Assembly: GCA_016791425.1 (NCBI GenBank)
Contig: JAEUMQ010000014.1
Coordinates: 108,020 to 172,019, forward strand
Length of the DNA stretch: 64,000 bases
DNA from: Hyphomonadaceae bacterium
GTDB taxonomy: Bacteria > Pseudomonadota > Alphaproteobacteria > Caulobacterales > Aquidulcibacteraceae
Direction of reading: 5' to 3'
Numbering within the stretch: position 1 is the stretch's first letter; each line of letters starts with the position of its first letter. The notes under the pieces were generated by a model that saw nothing but the letters and a program-made list of their open reading frames with translations, made no database searches and was not told the origin of the DNA. Both the position numbers and the translations under genes were made by a program. Shown in pieces: positions 9,101 to 17,643 of the stretch.

Positions 9101-11159
9101 CGCGCACGAGCGTCCACGGCACGGCGCGCGCCGCGATCTGCCTGCCGTTGGCGTCGACTGCGATCACGTCGAACGCGGCGCGGCCGTTCTCCGGCACGAC
9201 GCCATTGTCGAATTTCTGGCGCACGCCGAAATAGCGGCTCGACAGGCGCACGGGCGCGGAGAAGCTCTCGCGCACGACGCGGCCGCCGGGATCGGCGACG
9301 CTGGCCACGATGCGCGCGCGCAGCGGCAGGGTGGTGACGGGCGGATCGGAGAGCGCGAATTGCAGCTGCGCGTGACCGGCGCCGTCGGTGACCGTGCCCG
9401 GCAATTGAATGAAGCGCTCGTCGAAATTCTCGTCGGTGCGGCCGAACGTGTAGTTGGCGAAGCTCGGGAACGGGGAATGATCGACGCCGACGCGGCCTTC
9501 GGCCTCGACGTTCAGGCCGGAGCCGGGCGCGCCATAAAGGAAGTCGGCCTGCACATCGATGGGACGCGTGGCGTTCGCGGTGAGCGGCGCCTCGCTGGCG
9601 CGGATTTGCACCCTCAGGCGCTGCGGAACGAAATCCTCGACCGACCAGGAGACCTGGCCGGCGGCGGCGTCCTGGCCATCGACCTTGAGCTCGGCGCGCC
9701 ACTGGCCGCGCGGGGCGGACCGATCCATGGCGATGTTCTGCGCGACGGCGCCGGCTTGCACGGCGGCGTTCAGGCGCATGCGGCGCGCCTCGGTGCCGTT
9801 CGGGCGGTAGACGATCAGCGTCGATTGGCGATCCTGGATAGCGCGGCCGTTCACGTCGCGCACGAGGCCGATGAGGCGCACGCGCTCGCCCGGGCGGTAG
9901 ATGCCGCGCTCGGTATAGAGATAGGCGTCGATGTCGCCCGGAGGCTGGCGCCCGTCGATGCCGCGATCGGAGAGATCGAGCGCGTTCGATTGCAGATCGA
10001 GCGCAGCGAAATCGCCGGAGGCGTAGGCCATGACGTAGCGCGGGCGCGCGGACCCTTCGCCGTCGAGCAGCGCCTTGGCGAAGCGGGCGTGGCCCTGGCC
10101 GTCGGTCGCGGCGCGGCCGAGCTCCTGGTTGTTCTCCGCGATGAGCGTGAGCGTGACGCCGTTGAGCGGCTGGGCGGTGCGCAGCGAGCGCGCGACGATG
10201 TCCATGCCGCCAGCGCCGGTGAAGGTCTGCAGCGCCATGTCGGTGTACATGATCCAACGATAGGCGCCGGCCGGGCGATCATTGTTCTGGCCGTTGGCGC
10301 CGGCGCCCGGCGAGCCGTCCACCAGCCGCACGACATAAGCGCCGGGGCGGCGGTCCTTCAGGACGGAGCCGAGCGGGAAGACGGTGGTGATGGCCTGGTT
10401 GCGACGATCGCGGGCGCCGGCGACGTCCAGCTCGCCCTCGAAGACCTTGTCGCCGACATCGCTGCCGGCGTTCTCGAGCGACCAATAGCCCCAGCCGCCC
10501 TCCTCCACGATCTCGCCGAGCTCGATCTGGCGTTGGGAGAGGATGCGGTCGTTCACCCGCAGCACCGTCACCTTGAGCTTGGAGACATTGACGGACTCGA
10601 TCGCGAGGCCGTCGGCTTCCGAGCGCGGCAGGATGACGCCATTGCCGACAAAGCCGACATAAGCGGGCCGATCGCCGAAGGAGAGCGTGAAGGTCTCGTC
10701 GCGGGCGGTGCGGTCGCCGCCTTCGGCTGGCAGCCCGGCCTTGATGGTGACCTGGCGATCGGGCTCGAACGGCAGGCCGGAAATGCACATCAGCGCGCCA
10801 TTGGCCTCGACCTGCACCCGCGCGACAGGCTCGATGGACAGATAATCGGCGAGGTTGCCGCGCGCGCTGGCGGCGATGGCCTGGGAGAATTCCAGGCACG
10901 CCTTGGGCGCCGGCCCAGAGGTGTCGATGCGGTAGTTCATGAACGCCATGCCGTGCGGGCGCTCGCCTTTGGCGCGCGGCGCGTTGGCGGCGCGCACGGC
11001 GGTTCCGCCTTCGGGCGTGGAGATGATCGCGACCGGCGCCGGGCCGGTTCCCCCGGTGACGCGGCCAAGCACCGCGCCGCCCCACAAGCCGGCCACCAGC
11101 GCGAGCGCCGTAGCTAGGACGATCTTCCCGTTATCGCTCAGGAATTTCTGGATATCCAA
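6186..11159 (-). CDS. Bacterial alpha-2-macroglobulin (YfhM-like), thioester type
   Basis: This 1657-residue envelope protein traps proteases in the periplasm. It has an N-terminal hydrophobic segment (about residues 13-32) but no lipobox cysteine, so it is probably anchored by this helix rather than by lipid as in E. coli. A repeated series of beta-rich macroglobulin domains follows, then a bait-type region, and the thioester motif CSEQ (Cys1187 to Gln1190, within RYPYGCSEQ). That motif forms the covalent trap in YfhM-class proteins. An alpha/alpha toroid (thioester domain) and C-terminal domains complete the usual length. The start is a TTG with a strong GGAGG 5 nt upstream; no ATG occurs in frame before residue 240. 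The downstream pbpC pairs with it, consistent with cell-wall-damage defence. Confidence 0.93.
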   Translation of the reverse strand: MDIQKFLSDNGKIVLATALALVAGLWGGAVLGRVTGGTGPAPVAIISTPEGGTAVRAANAPRAKGERPHGMAFMNYRIDTSGPAPKACLEFSQAIAASARGNLADYLSIEPVARVQVEANGALMCISGLPFEPDRQVTIKAGLPAEGGDRTARDETFTLSFGDRPAYVGFVGNGVILPRSEADGLAIESVNVSKLKVTVLRVNDRILSQRQIELGEIVEEGGWGYWSLENAGSDVGDKVFEGELDVAGARDRRNQAITTVFPLGSVLKDRRPGAYVVRLVDGSPGAGANGQNNDRPAGAYRWIMYTDMALQTFTGAGGMDIVARSLRTAQPLNGVTLTLIAENNQELGRAATDGQGHARFAKALLDGEGSARPRYVMAYASGDFAALDLQSNALDLSDRGIDGRQPPGDIDAYLYTERGIYRPGERVRLIGLVRDVNGRAIQDRQSTLIVYRPNGTEARRMRLNAAVQAGAVAQNIAMDRSAPRGQWRAELKVDGQDAAAGQVSWSVEDFVPQRLRVQIRASEAPLTANATRPIDVQADFLYGAPGSGLNVEAEGRVGVDHSPFPSFANYTFGRTDENFDERFIQLPGTVTDGAGHAQLQFALSDPPVTTLPLRARIVASVADPGGRVVRESFSAPVRLSSRYFGVRQKFDNGVVPENGRAAFDVIAVDANGRQIAARAVPWTLVREDWSYDWYLDGGTWRWRRTGRDVPIATGNIDLQANRAVEIAKGELDGGAYRLIVGDQPTEGTSVRFYSGWGAGIGDADTPDMVTVVAPTDPVRPGQRARVEIRPPYAGEAQIVVATDRVISMTTRRVGPNGTTIELPVDQSWGGGAYVLVTVMTPRDPVNLPVPRRAVGVAYVKTDTAARELRVAVGDGLGVVRPRQRLNVPITVANAPRGERVRVAIAAVDEGILQLTKYESPNPVDYFFGRRALGVIVRDDYGRLLNPNLGAPATPRQGGDGLGGEGLTVVPTKTVSLFSDVITLDGAGRATIPLDIPDFNGRLRLMAVAWTESAVGQDEEALTVRDPVVAELTLPRFIAPGDEAMAALSVDNVEGPAGAYSVAFSGGGVTPLSAPPARMQLARGQRGLARVPITAPTAGIGQITITLTGPGGFHRITHSYDIQSRAPFLPVTDVQTAPQAVQASYRVPNDALSRFAPREGTAVVSYSNLAGLDAAPLLAQLERYPYGCSEQLTSVSMPLLYFNALAENASRSQDPRLRRRVQEAVTRLLDRQTPDGAFGLWNAGDGSATPWLGAYVVDFLTRAKAQGYVVPQASLDLAYQGLRKVARLNDFGGVSYDFEVYRWPGSNDTTELLRSRSAAYALYVLAKGGQADIGQVRYFHDARLRDEPSPLARAQIGAALAHMGDRARARRSFQLAEEALGYRNSGDWYQSPLRDMAGVLALAAEAGETGTVERVRARLVREEKDPDAMMTQEQVQMLLALDSLLRSAGPVAVSLNGQANAGRRVEADYARIAQGLNFRNDGRGQVWRTLTLTGPPASAPPAASAGYALDKRVYRLDGTIADLNAIRQGDRVVIAVSGRPEGARTYPSVVVDLLPAGLEIESVLGPADGFQPQSYDGSQRSGPFAFVGEINQGRVAEARDDRFVGAIDLRGSSFRFAYVARAVTPGAYTFPAAQVEDMYRPGVFARTDVGRIRIAPAN

Positions 11160-11264
11160 GGCCGCCTCCGGAGATCGTCCGCGGGCCAGCCATCAAGCCG
11201 GCCATGGGCGAGCATTGCCCGACCGGCGGGCGGCTCACAAGCTGCGCCTTACAGCTCTGCAATA

Positions 11265-11726
11265 CTATTTTCCGGTGGGCTTCGTATCGGCGGGGGACTC
11301 GGGCCAGAAGTCCGCGGCAAGCGCTTCAGCGCTGCTGAACGGAGAGGTATCGGGAAGGGCATCTTCCTCGATCGCCATCTCAAGCGCGGCGTTGGCGCGA
11401 GCGTCGGGATAGGCGTCGGCGAACTCGGCTTCCAAAAACTGCTTCAGGCCGGGATTCTCGCGCAGATGCTTGGCCAGCGCGCGACGCGTGTTGTCGATCG
11501 AGACCCTCCAGGAGCGCGAGCGATGATCGGGCTGGAAGCGCCACTTCAACAGGTGCTGCAGGAGGATTATGAAGCGCGAGTGCAACTCGGCCCTTTGCGC
11601 CTTGCCCAAGGATTCCAGCTCCTCGGCGACGTTCTCCCAATCGAGCTCGTTGGCGGAGCGCCGGCGAGCGGCGTCAGCTTGGTCCACGGCCCAGGAATAG
11701 AAGTCGGCCTCATAGGTCTTCGACAT
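11265..11726 (-). CDS. DUF29 family protein
   Basis: This 153-residue soluble protein matches the DUF29 pattern: a YEADFYSWAVDQADAARR start, the WENVAEELESLGK core (30-42) and a following helical HLLKWRFQP segment that is typical of the family. DUF29 proteins are common in cyanobacteria and proteobacteria, often near mobile or accessory genes, and have no proven function. The ATG at 11726 starts exactly at the family N-terminus (MSKTYEADFY). It is divergent from the acyl-CoA synthetase gene with an 84-nt gap, so the two may share a control region. Confidence 0.85.
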   Translation of the reverse strand: MSKTYEADFYSWAVDQADAARRRSANELDWENVAEELESLGKAQRAELHSRFIILLQHLLKWRFQPDHRSRSWRVSIDNTRRALAKHLRENPGLKQFLEAEFADAYPDARANAALEMAIEEDALPDTSPFSSAEALAADFWPESPADTKPTGK

Positions 11727-11810
11727 CGGGCAAATGTGCGCGCGCCGAACAGTTGAAGCAAGCGGGGTGTTCCTCCAGAAAGGGCCGACAAGAACTAAAA
11801 GGGAGCGAGC

Positions 11811-13562
11811 ATGAGCGGATTTCCGGCGATGTCGATCGCGCAGGCGCACGCGCTGCTCACCCGGCCGGACTCGCCGTTCGAGGTGGAGACGCGCGAGGTG
11901 CACGGCGCGACGATCAAAGTGTGGAAGAACGCGCCGGCGACGCTTAAGGACATCTTCGCGGCGAGCGCGCTCTACGCGCCGCGCGAGTTCCTGATCTACG
12001 AGGACGAGCGGATCACCTACGGGGCCATGCGGGCGGCGGTCGCGGCGCTGGCGGCGCGGCTCACCGCGGACGGCGTCGGCAAAGGCGACCGCATCGCGAT
12101 CATCATGCGCAACCTCCCAGAATGGGTCGTCGCATTCTGGGCTGGCGCGCTCATCGGCGCGATCGTGACGCCGCTCAATGCCTGGTGGACCGGGCCAGAG
12201 CTCGAATACGGGCTCAAGGATTCCGGTTCGAGGATCGCGATCTGCGACGTGGAGCGCTGGGAGCGCGTGCGCGAGCATGCGGATGCGTGTGAGGACCTGC
12301 AGAAGATCTATGTCGCGCGCAGCGCCGAGGAGATCGCCGATCCGCGCGTGGCGCGGCTGGAAACCGTTATCGGCTGCCCGAGGGATTGGGCGAAGCTCGA
12401 GACGCGGCCGCCGCCGGATGTCGCGCTCGAGCCGGACGACGACGTGACGATCTTCTACACCTCAGGCACCACCGGAAAGCCGAAGGGCGCGATCGTCACG
12501 CATCGCAACATCATTTCGAACATGCTCAACGCCGCCTGCTCGGCCGCGCGCGCGTTCCTGCGGCGCGGCGAACAGCCCCCAACGCCGGATCCCAACGGCC
12601 CGCAGATGGTGACGCTGCTTTCAGTGCCGCTCTTCCACGCGACCGGCGCGTTCGCGGCGCTGGTTCCAAGCGTGGCGCTGGGATCCAAGATCGTCTTCCA
12701 GCGACGCTGGGACGTCGATGCGGCGCTGCCGCTCATGGAGAAGGAGCGCGTGACGGGATGCGGCGGGGTGCCGACGATCGCGTGGCAGATCGTGGAGCAT
12801 CCGCGGCTCAAGGAGTTCGACCTTTCGGCGCTCGACTCGATCGGGTATGGCGGCGCGCCTTCGGCGCCGGAGCTGGTGCGGCGCATCGCGGAGACGTTTC
12901 CCAAGGTCGTACCGCGCCAGGGCTGGGGCATGACTGAAACATCTGCGACGGCGGTCAGCAATCTGGCTGAGGATTATCTCGCCAAGCCGGACTCGTGCGG
13001 CCACCCGCCGCCCACGGCCGACGTGAAGATCATGAGTCCGGATGCAAGCGCGCGCGAGCTGCCGGTCGGGGAAGTGGGAGAGCTCTGGTATCGCGGACCG
13101 GTCGTGGTGCGCGGCTATTGGCGCAATGCGCAGGCGACGTCGGAAACGTTCGTGGACGGATGGGTGAAGACCGGCGACCTCGCGAAAGTCGATGCGGAAG
13201 GGTTTCTCTACATCGTCGATCGCGCGAAGGACATGCTCATCCGCGGCGGGGAAAACATCTATTGCGTGGAGGTGGAGAACGCCCTCTACGAACATCCCGA
13301 GGTGATGGACGCCGCGCTCATCGGACTGCCGCACAAGACGCTCGGGGAAGAGCCCGCGGCCGTGGTGCATCTCAAGCCCGGCGCCGATGTGAGCGAGGCC
13401 GATCTGCGGCATTGGGTGGCGCAACGGCTGGCGGCGTTCAAAGTGCCGGTGCGGGTGGCGTTCTGGCCGGAGACGCTGCCGCGCAATCCGCAAGGAAAGA
13501 TCCTGAAGCGCGATCTGAAGGCGGCGTTTCCGGACGTGTTCGGAGCGTCCGCCAGCGCCTGA
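11811..13562 (+). CDS. Acyl-CoA synthetase (AMP-forming, class I adenylate-forming enzyme)
   Basis: This 583-residue ANL-superfamily enzyme activates a carboxylic acid with ATP and joins it to CoA. The P-loop-like motif YTSGTTGKPKG spans 216-226. GWGMTETSA follows at about residue 370, the hinge and aspartate region VKTGDLAKVD at about 455, RGGENIYCVEVE at about 480 and the C-terminal catalytic lysine in NPQGKILKRDL (about K563). The sequence looks like the long- or medium-chain fatty acid/acyl-CoA synthetase group used in beta-oxidation, but chain length cannot be read off. The ATG at 11811 has GGGAG 5 nt upstream. It is monocistronic, with hairpins after the stop. Confidence 0.93.
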   Translation: MSGFPAMSIAQAHALLTRPDSPFEVETREVHGATIKVWKNAPATLKDIFAASALYAPREFLIYEDERITYGAMRAAVAALAARLTADGVGKGDRIAIIMRNLPEWVVAFWAGALIGAIVTPLNAWWTGPELEYGLKDSGSRIAICDVERWERVREHADACEDLQKIYVARSAEEIADPRVARLETVIGCPRDWAKLETRPPPDVALEPDDDVTIFYTSGTTGKPKGAIVTHRNIISNMLNAACSAARAFLRRGEQPPTPDPNGPQMVTLLSVPLFHATGAFAALVPSVALGSKIVFQRRWDVDAALPLMEKERVTGCGGVPTIAWQIVEHPRLKEFDLSALDSIGYGGAPSAPELVRRIAETFPKVVPRQGWGMTETSATAVSNLAEDYLAKPDSCGHPPPTADVKIMSPDASARELPVGEVGELWYRGPVVVRGYWRNAQATSETFVDGWVKTGDLAKVDAEGFLYIVDRAKDMLIRGGENIYCVEVENALYEHPEVMDAALIGLPHKTLGEEPAAVVHLKPGADVSEADLRHWVAQRLAAFKVPVRVAFWPETLPRNPQGKILKRDLKAAFPDVFGASASA

Positions 13563-13578
13563 GCGCACGCGGCCCCTC

Positions 13579-13618
13579 CGTCGCGAGCGTCGCGACGCCT
13601 CCCCCGCAAGCGGGAGAA
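13579..13618. terminator. Hairpins between convergent genes
   Basis: CGTCGCGA and TCGCGACG form a perfect 8-bp stem around GCG at 13579-13597. A second stem (CTCCC with GGGAG arms around a C-rich, GCAAGC loop) lies at 13599-13618. No T-run follows either one. They sit between the stops of the acyl-CoA synthetase (+) and dps (-) and could act as a bidirectional stop or as a transcript-end protector. The second resembles half of the dispersed C/G-rich element. Confidence 0.5.
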
Positions 13619-13636
13619 GCGCCCTTCCCGCCAGAC

Positions 13637-14119
13637 TCACGCCAGATGAGACTCGATGAACCAGAGGTCCTTGTCGATCGCGCGGGAGATGCCGGTGAAG
13701 AGATCGGCGGTGTCCTTGTCGCCGGCCTCGTCGGCGGATTCGATCGCTTCGCGCGCGTTCTTGCCGAAGGCGGCAAGGCGCTCGGCGAGGAGCTTCAGGT
13801 GCTCCTTCTCGGCGGTGACGTCGGTCGGGTACGGCGCGAGCGTTGAGGCGGCGGCGACGGCCTGGGTCGTTCCCTGCGCGATGCCGCCCAGGGCGGTCGC
13901 GCGCTCGGCGATCTCATCGACCTGATCTTCCACGCGGGAGGCGATCTCATCGAAGAGAAGGTGCAGCGCGATGAAGGTCGGCCCCTTCACGTTCCAGTGC
14001 GCCTGCTTCACGAGCAGGCCAAGGTCGATGGCGTCGGCAAGGCGGGCGTTCAGGAGCGCGACCATCGCCTTCTTGGTATTGTCCGGAAGATCGATGCGGG
14101 ATGTGGGGGACTTGGCCAT
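13637..14119 (-). CDS. dps: Dps-family ferritin-like DNA protection protein
   Basis: This 160-residue protein forms the dodecameric shell that oxidises and stores iron and protects DNA in stress. The intersubunit ferroxidase ligands keep the family spacing exactly: H41, H53, D57, D68 and E72 (within QAHWNVKG, LHLLFDEI and VDEIAER). The N-terminal tail is short and contains two Lys pairs, so DNA binding by the tail may be weak. The start ATG at 14119 is the family start (MAKSPTSRIDLP). The 159-nt upstream gap is shared with the divergent amino-acid permease; I see no clear OxyR- or Fur-type site there. Confidence 0.93.
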   Translation of the reverse strand: MAKSPTSRIDLPDNTKKAMVALLNARLADAIDLGLLVKQAHWNVKGPTFIALHLLFDEIASRVEDQVDEIAERATALGGIAQGTTQAVAAASTLAPYPTDVTAEKEHLKLLAERLAAFGKNAREAIESADEAGDKDTADLFTGISRAIDKDLWFIESHLA

Positions 14120-14278
14120 GGCGTGCTCCTCGCTCCAACGCGGACGCGTCAGCGCCTTATCTGGTTCGGCGCACCGCCCCGGGCAACCCACCCAAAGGTT
14201 TAGGCGCCATAGATTTGGCCTTGCGATCCATAGAACGGGGCGATTGACGGCAGGCCCTGCGCAAGATCAATCGCAGGC

Positions 14279-15658
14279 ATGAGCGAACGCGATGTTGCGC
14301 CGCGGCGGCATGTATCGACCGCCTATGTGGTGATGCTGGCCGTCGGGATGGTCGTCGGCGCGGGCATCTTCAAGGCGCCGGCGCAGGTCGCGGACGCTGC
14401 GGGCTCGGAGGCGTGGCTCTACGGCGTGTGGCTCGCCGGGGGCCTCCTCTCGCTGGCCGGCGCGCTCTGCTATTCGGAGCTGGCGGCGGCGTTCCCCAGC
14501 GCGGGAGGCGATTACCACTTCCTGCAGCTCGCCTACGGCAAGCGCGTGGCGTTCCTCTTCGCATGGGGGCGCTTCGCGATCATCAATTCGGGCTCGATCG
14601 CGTTCCTCGGGTTCGTGATCGGCGACTATCTCAATGCGACGGCGCCGTTTCGTCTGGGAGCGGACGGTTCGGCGATCTATGCGGCGATCGCGGTCGTGAC
14701 GCTGACGGCGTTCAATCTGCGCGGCGCGTACAAGGGCGCAGCGGCGGACTATTCGGTGACCGGGCTGGAGGTCGTGGGTCTGCTGATGATGAGCGCGGCG
14801 GCGATATGGCTCGCGCTCAGGGGGGTTCCGCCGCTGACCGTCGCGCCGCCGGCGGGGCCCGGCATTCCGGCGGGCCTCGGGCTCGCGATGGTGTTCGTGC
14901 TCCTGGCCTATGGCGGGTGGAGCGAGATCGCGACGCTTTCGGCCGAAGTGAAGGACGCGCGACTCGGCATGGCGCGGGCGCACACGATCTCGATCTTCGC
15001 GATCACGGCGCTTTATCTCTTGGTGAACTGGGCCTTCCTGCGCGGGCTTGGGCTTGAAGGCCTCGCGACCAGCGAAGCGCCGGCGGCGGACCTGATGAAG
15101 CGCGCCTTCGGCGATTATGCGGCGCTGCTCCTAGTGCTGGCGGTGGCGTTCGCGGCGATTACCTCGATCAATGCGACGATCATCGTCGGCGCGCGCACGA
15201 CCTATGCGGCGGCGCAGGATTTTCCCGCGCTCGGCGCTCTCGGTCGCTGGGACGAAGGGCGCGGCATTCCGGCGGCGGCGACGTGGGCGCAGGGCTTCGT
15301 CTCATTGGCGTTGGTGGGCCTCGGCGCCTGGACGCGGAACGGGTTCACCACGATCGTGGATTACACGTTTCCGGCGTTCTGGCTTTTCCTGTCCTTAAGC
15401 GGGATCGCGCTCATCGTGCTCAGGTTCACGAAGAAGGACGCGCCGCGGCCGTTCCGAACGCCGCTCTACCCTTTCACGCCTATCATCTTCGTCGGTTCGT
15501 GCGCGTACATGCTGTGGTCGAGCCTGATGTATCTGGCGAGCCTGCAGAACGTGCGCATCGGCGCGTTCGTCGGGATCGGCGTGCTCGCGCTTGGGGTCGT
15601 CGTGATGCTTTGGCTTGAGATGCGTTCAGCGAAGATCGCTCGGCAAGCTGGGACTTGA
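14279..15658 (+). CDS. APC-superfamily amino acid permease
   Basis: This 459-residue inner-membrane transporter has about 12 helices. The first helix carries the unwound-helix motif VVGAGIFKAP (25-34) and the SGGDYHFL-like AGGDYHFLQLAYG loop follows, both typical of APC amino-acid transporters that run on proton or substrate gradients. The substrate is not predictable; the sequence resembles broad-specificity alphaproteobacterial amino acid/polyamine carriers. The ATG at 14279 lies 160 nt from the divergent dps. Its 3' end overlaps the stop region of the convergent DUF885 gene by 33 nt. Confidence 0.9.
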   Translation: MSERDVAPRRHVSTAYVVMLAVGMVVGAGIFKAPAQVADAAGSEAWLYGVWLAGGLLSLAGALCYSELAAAFPSAGGDYHFLQLAYGKRVAFLFAWGRFAIINSGSIAFLGFVIGDYLNATAPFRLGADGSAIYAAIAVVTLTAFNLRGAYKGAAADYSVTGLEVVGLLMMSAAAIWLALRGVPPLTVAPPAGPGIPAGLGLAMVFVLLAYGGWSEIATLSAEVKDARLGMARAHTISIFAITALYLLVNWAFLRGLGLEGLATSEAPAADLMKRAFGDYAALLLVLAVAFAAITSINATIIVGARTTYAAAQDFPALGALGRWDEGRGIPAAATWAQGFVSLALVGLGAWTRNGFTTIVDYTFPAFWLFLSLSGIALIVLRFTKKDAPRPFRTPLYPFTPIIFVGSCAYMLWSSLMYLASLQNVRIGAFVGIGVLALGVVVMLWLEMRSAKIARQAGT

Positions 15659-16915
15659 AAGCAACTCATACATCGCGGCCCAGCGCGCGGCGGGATCGGC
15701 GCCGGCGCGCTCGATATGCTCGCGCACGGCGATCTCGCCGAGGCCGTAATTGATCACGTAGGAGCGGTACTTCTCCATGAAGGAAAGATCCTGCGCGGCG
15801 CGCTCGGGCGAGATGAGGCGGTAGCGCTGCGAAAGCTCGAGCGCGCGGGGCCGGTCGATCTCTCCGTCCAGATACATCTGGGCGATCTTGATGCGCGCGA
15901 GCGTCAGATCCTTCAGCGCTCTGCGCAACGCCGCGTACGCCGGAGCGGCCGCGGGATCGAGACCGGCGAGCGGGAAGAGCACTTCGGCCTCGAAGCGCGT
16001 GCGCTCCTCGCCGGGGAACGCCAGATCGACGCCGTAATTGCCTTCGCCTTCGGCGATGAAGGAGCTCGGGGAGAAGAGCGGATAAACCGAAACCTCGATC
16101 CAGCCGCGCCCCCGATAGAGCCTTTGCTCCATCAGCGCATGGTGGGTGTGATGACCGGGATAGCCTTCGTGGCAGCCGAGATCGACCGCGCGGTCGATGA
16201 AGATCGGCAGGTCGGTGTTGATCTGGATGAGGCTCTTGGCGCCGCCTTGGAACCAATTGTAGCCGCTCCAAGGCTGGTTCGTCACGAATTCGAGCGTGAA
16301 GGCTTCACCCTCCGGCAGCGCGATGTGCGCGGCGGTGCGCGCGCGGCATTCGGCGATCGCGGCGCGCATAACGGCGTCGAGCCTGTCGCGCGGAATGATG
16401 TAGCGGCGGCGGAAGGCCTCGACGCGCTCGGCGAGCGGTCCGCGGCCGGGAACCAAAGTCTCGATGCGCGCGAGAACCGGATCATAGCTCGACAGCGGCT
16501 CGATGCGTGCGGCGACGCCGAGCATGCGGTTGGCTTCCTGCGCGAAGGGGACCCGCTCGCCCTCGATCATCCGGGTGCGGAACTCCGCCGAGGCGATGTG
16601 GGACATAAGGAAGAAGCGGCGCTTCTTCTCCAGAGGCTGCAGGGCAGCGTAATCCATGTCTTCCAGCGCCACGAGGAGGCGATCGGCCGCCTCCCGTAAA
16701 TCCGCCAGCGAGCGCGGATGGGCCTCCGCCGCCGTCTTGAGCTCGGGCGGCCCGTAATAGGCGTCGATGTAACCCTCTTCATGGGCGCCGATCTCGAGCA
16801 CCAGACGGACATAGTCGTGGGCGATGGAATCGAGCTTGGCTGCCGGCGGCGCAGGCCGCGTGGAGGCGCAGGCCGCCAGGAGCGTCAGCACGAGACCGAA
16901 GACGAAAGCCCGCAT
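15626..16915 (-). CDS. DUF885-family lipoprotein (HEGYPGHH metallopeptidase-like)
   Basis: This 429-residue protein begins with a lipoprotein signal (LLAACA, Cys16) and contains the hallmark HEGYPGHH motif (249-256), which carries an HExxH-like zinc-binding arrangement (H249, E250, H255). DUF885 proteins are predicted zinc peptidases, usually nearer 560-600 residues, so this is a short member. It is expected to sit in the periplasm or at the outer membrane. The start ATG at 16915 gives the signal peptide directly; longer in-frame starts add 83 residues of low-complexity Arg/Pro sequence before it. It converges on the permease, overlapping by 33 nt. Confidence 0.85.
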   Translation of the reverse strand: MRAFVFGLVLTLLAACASTRPAPPAAKLDSIAHDYVRLVLEIGAHEEGYIDAYYGPPELKTAAEAHPRSLADLREAADRLLVALEDMDYAALQPLEKKRRFFLMSHIASAEFRTRMIEGERVPFAQEANRMLGVAARIEPLSSYDPVLARIETLVPGRGPLAERVEAFRRRYIIPRDRLDAVMRAAIAECRARTAAHIALPEGEAFTLEFVTNQPWSGYNWFQGGAKSLIQINTDLPIFIDRAVDLGCHEGYPGHHTHHALMEQRLYRGRGWIEVSVYPLFSPSSFIAEGEGNYGVDLAFPGEERTRFEAEVLFPLAGLDPAAAPAYAALRRALKDLTLARIKIAQMYLDGEIDRPRALELSQRYRLISPERAAQDLSFMEKYRSYVINYGLGEIAVREHIERAGADPAARWAAMYELLSSPSLPSDLR

Positions 16916-17002
16916 GATCCACCTCAGGGCGTCTCTTGGCCCGGGAGGGTCTCGGGGGGCAAGATGCGGCGGCGCCGCCGGTTCGGCGATAGGGGTTTGG
17001 CC

Positions 17003-17182
17003 ATGGCCGAGATCATCAATCTGAGGCAGGCGCGGAAGCAGCGGGCGCGCGCCGAGGCGCAGAAGGATGCGGCCAGCAATCGCGCCGCACATGGACGCTC
17101 GAAAGCCGAACGGAATCTCACCGACGCGCAGGCGGACAAGGCCGCGAAGGACTTGGATGGGCACAAGCGCGACGAGGATTGA
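17003..17182 (+). CDS. DUF4169 family protein
   Basis: This 59-residue, very charged protein starts MAEIINLRQARKQRARAE, the DUF4169 signature found almost only in alphaproteobacteria. It is rich in Arg, Lys, Ala and Asp and is probably a single helix with no membrane segment. Function unknown. In many alphaproteobacteria it is near an RHH_4 protein gene, and here one lies about 460 nt downstream on the same strand (17642), with a minus-strand gene between them, which supports the call. Confidence 0.85.
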   Translation: MAEIINLRQARKQRARAEAQKDAASNRAAHGRSKAERNLTDAQADKAAKDLDGHKRDED

Positions 17183-17199
17183 ACCAGCTCGGATGAGGA

Positions 17200-17643
17200 T
17201 CAGCGGTTAGAGGCGCATTGCGGCTCGGAGGCGATCGGCGGCGCAGGCTGCGCACCGGTTCCGGCGCTGAAATACATCGGCAGGCGCAGGATGGGAGCGC
17301 CCCCCGCGCGCCAGCGCAGCGCGGCTTCCGGCGTCAGGCGGTAGCGCGCCGAGAGCAGACGCGCGGCTTCGCCGAAGCCCTGGCCGGCGGGCGATTCGGC
17401 GACGACCGCGCAGGCGAGGCGACGGTTCTCCTGGACAAGGCAGCAGAGCACGACGCGGCCTTCCCGCCGCGAGCGCCACGCTTCGGGCGGATAGCGGTTG
17501 GCCATGTCGGAGGGCGCCGGGCGGGACTGGAACGCGCTCTCAGGCGGCGGGGCCGCCACGCGGGCTTGCGGCGGCGCTTGCGCGGCGGCCGCTCCAGCGC
17601 CGACACATGCGAGCAACGCAACCAGCCACGTCAGGCGGCGCAT
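17200..17643 (-). CDS. Secreted protein with TonB C-terminal-like domain
   Basis: This 147-residue protein has a signal peptide (MRRLTWLVALLACVGAGAAAA, cleavage near residue 21), a Pro-rich stretch, and then a TonB C-terminal-like domain (about 50-115: NRYPPEAWRSRREGRVVLCC, then VAESPAGQGFGEAARLL). It lacks the N-terminal membrane anchor of real TonB, so it is more likely a periplasmic adaptor of the TonB-C fold. Two adjacent cysteines (CC, about 67-68) are unusual. The ATG at 17643 has GAAGAGG 7 nt upstream. This start codon overlaps that of the divergent RHH gene in the tetranucleotide CATG; a start at 17688 is an alternative. Confidence 0.7.
   Translation of the reverse strand: MRRLTWLVALLACVGAGAAAAQAPPQARVAAPPPESAFQSRPAPSDMANRYPPEAWRSRREGRVVLCCLVQENRRLACAVVAESPAGQGFGEAARLLSARYRLTPEAALRWRAGGAPILRLPMYFSAGTGAQPAPPIASEPQCASNR

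Noticed and set aside
6009..11117. A 1702-codon open frame on the plus strand, antisense to the alpha-2-macroglobulin gene
   Set aside because: Its composition is His/Arg/Gly/Asp-rich low-complexity without any domain, and it is the mirror of a well-supported gene in high-GC DNA. Such long antisense frames are expected when stop codons are rare.
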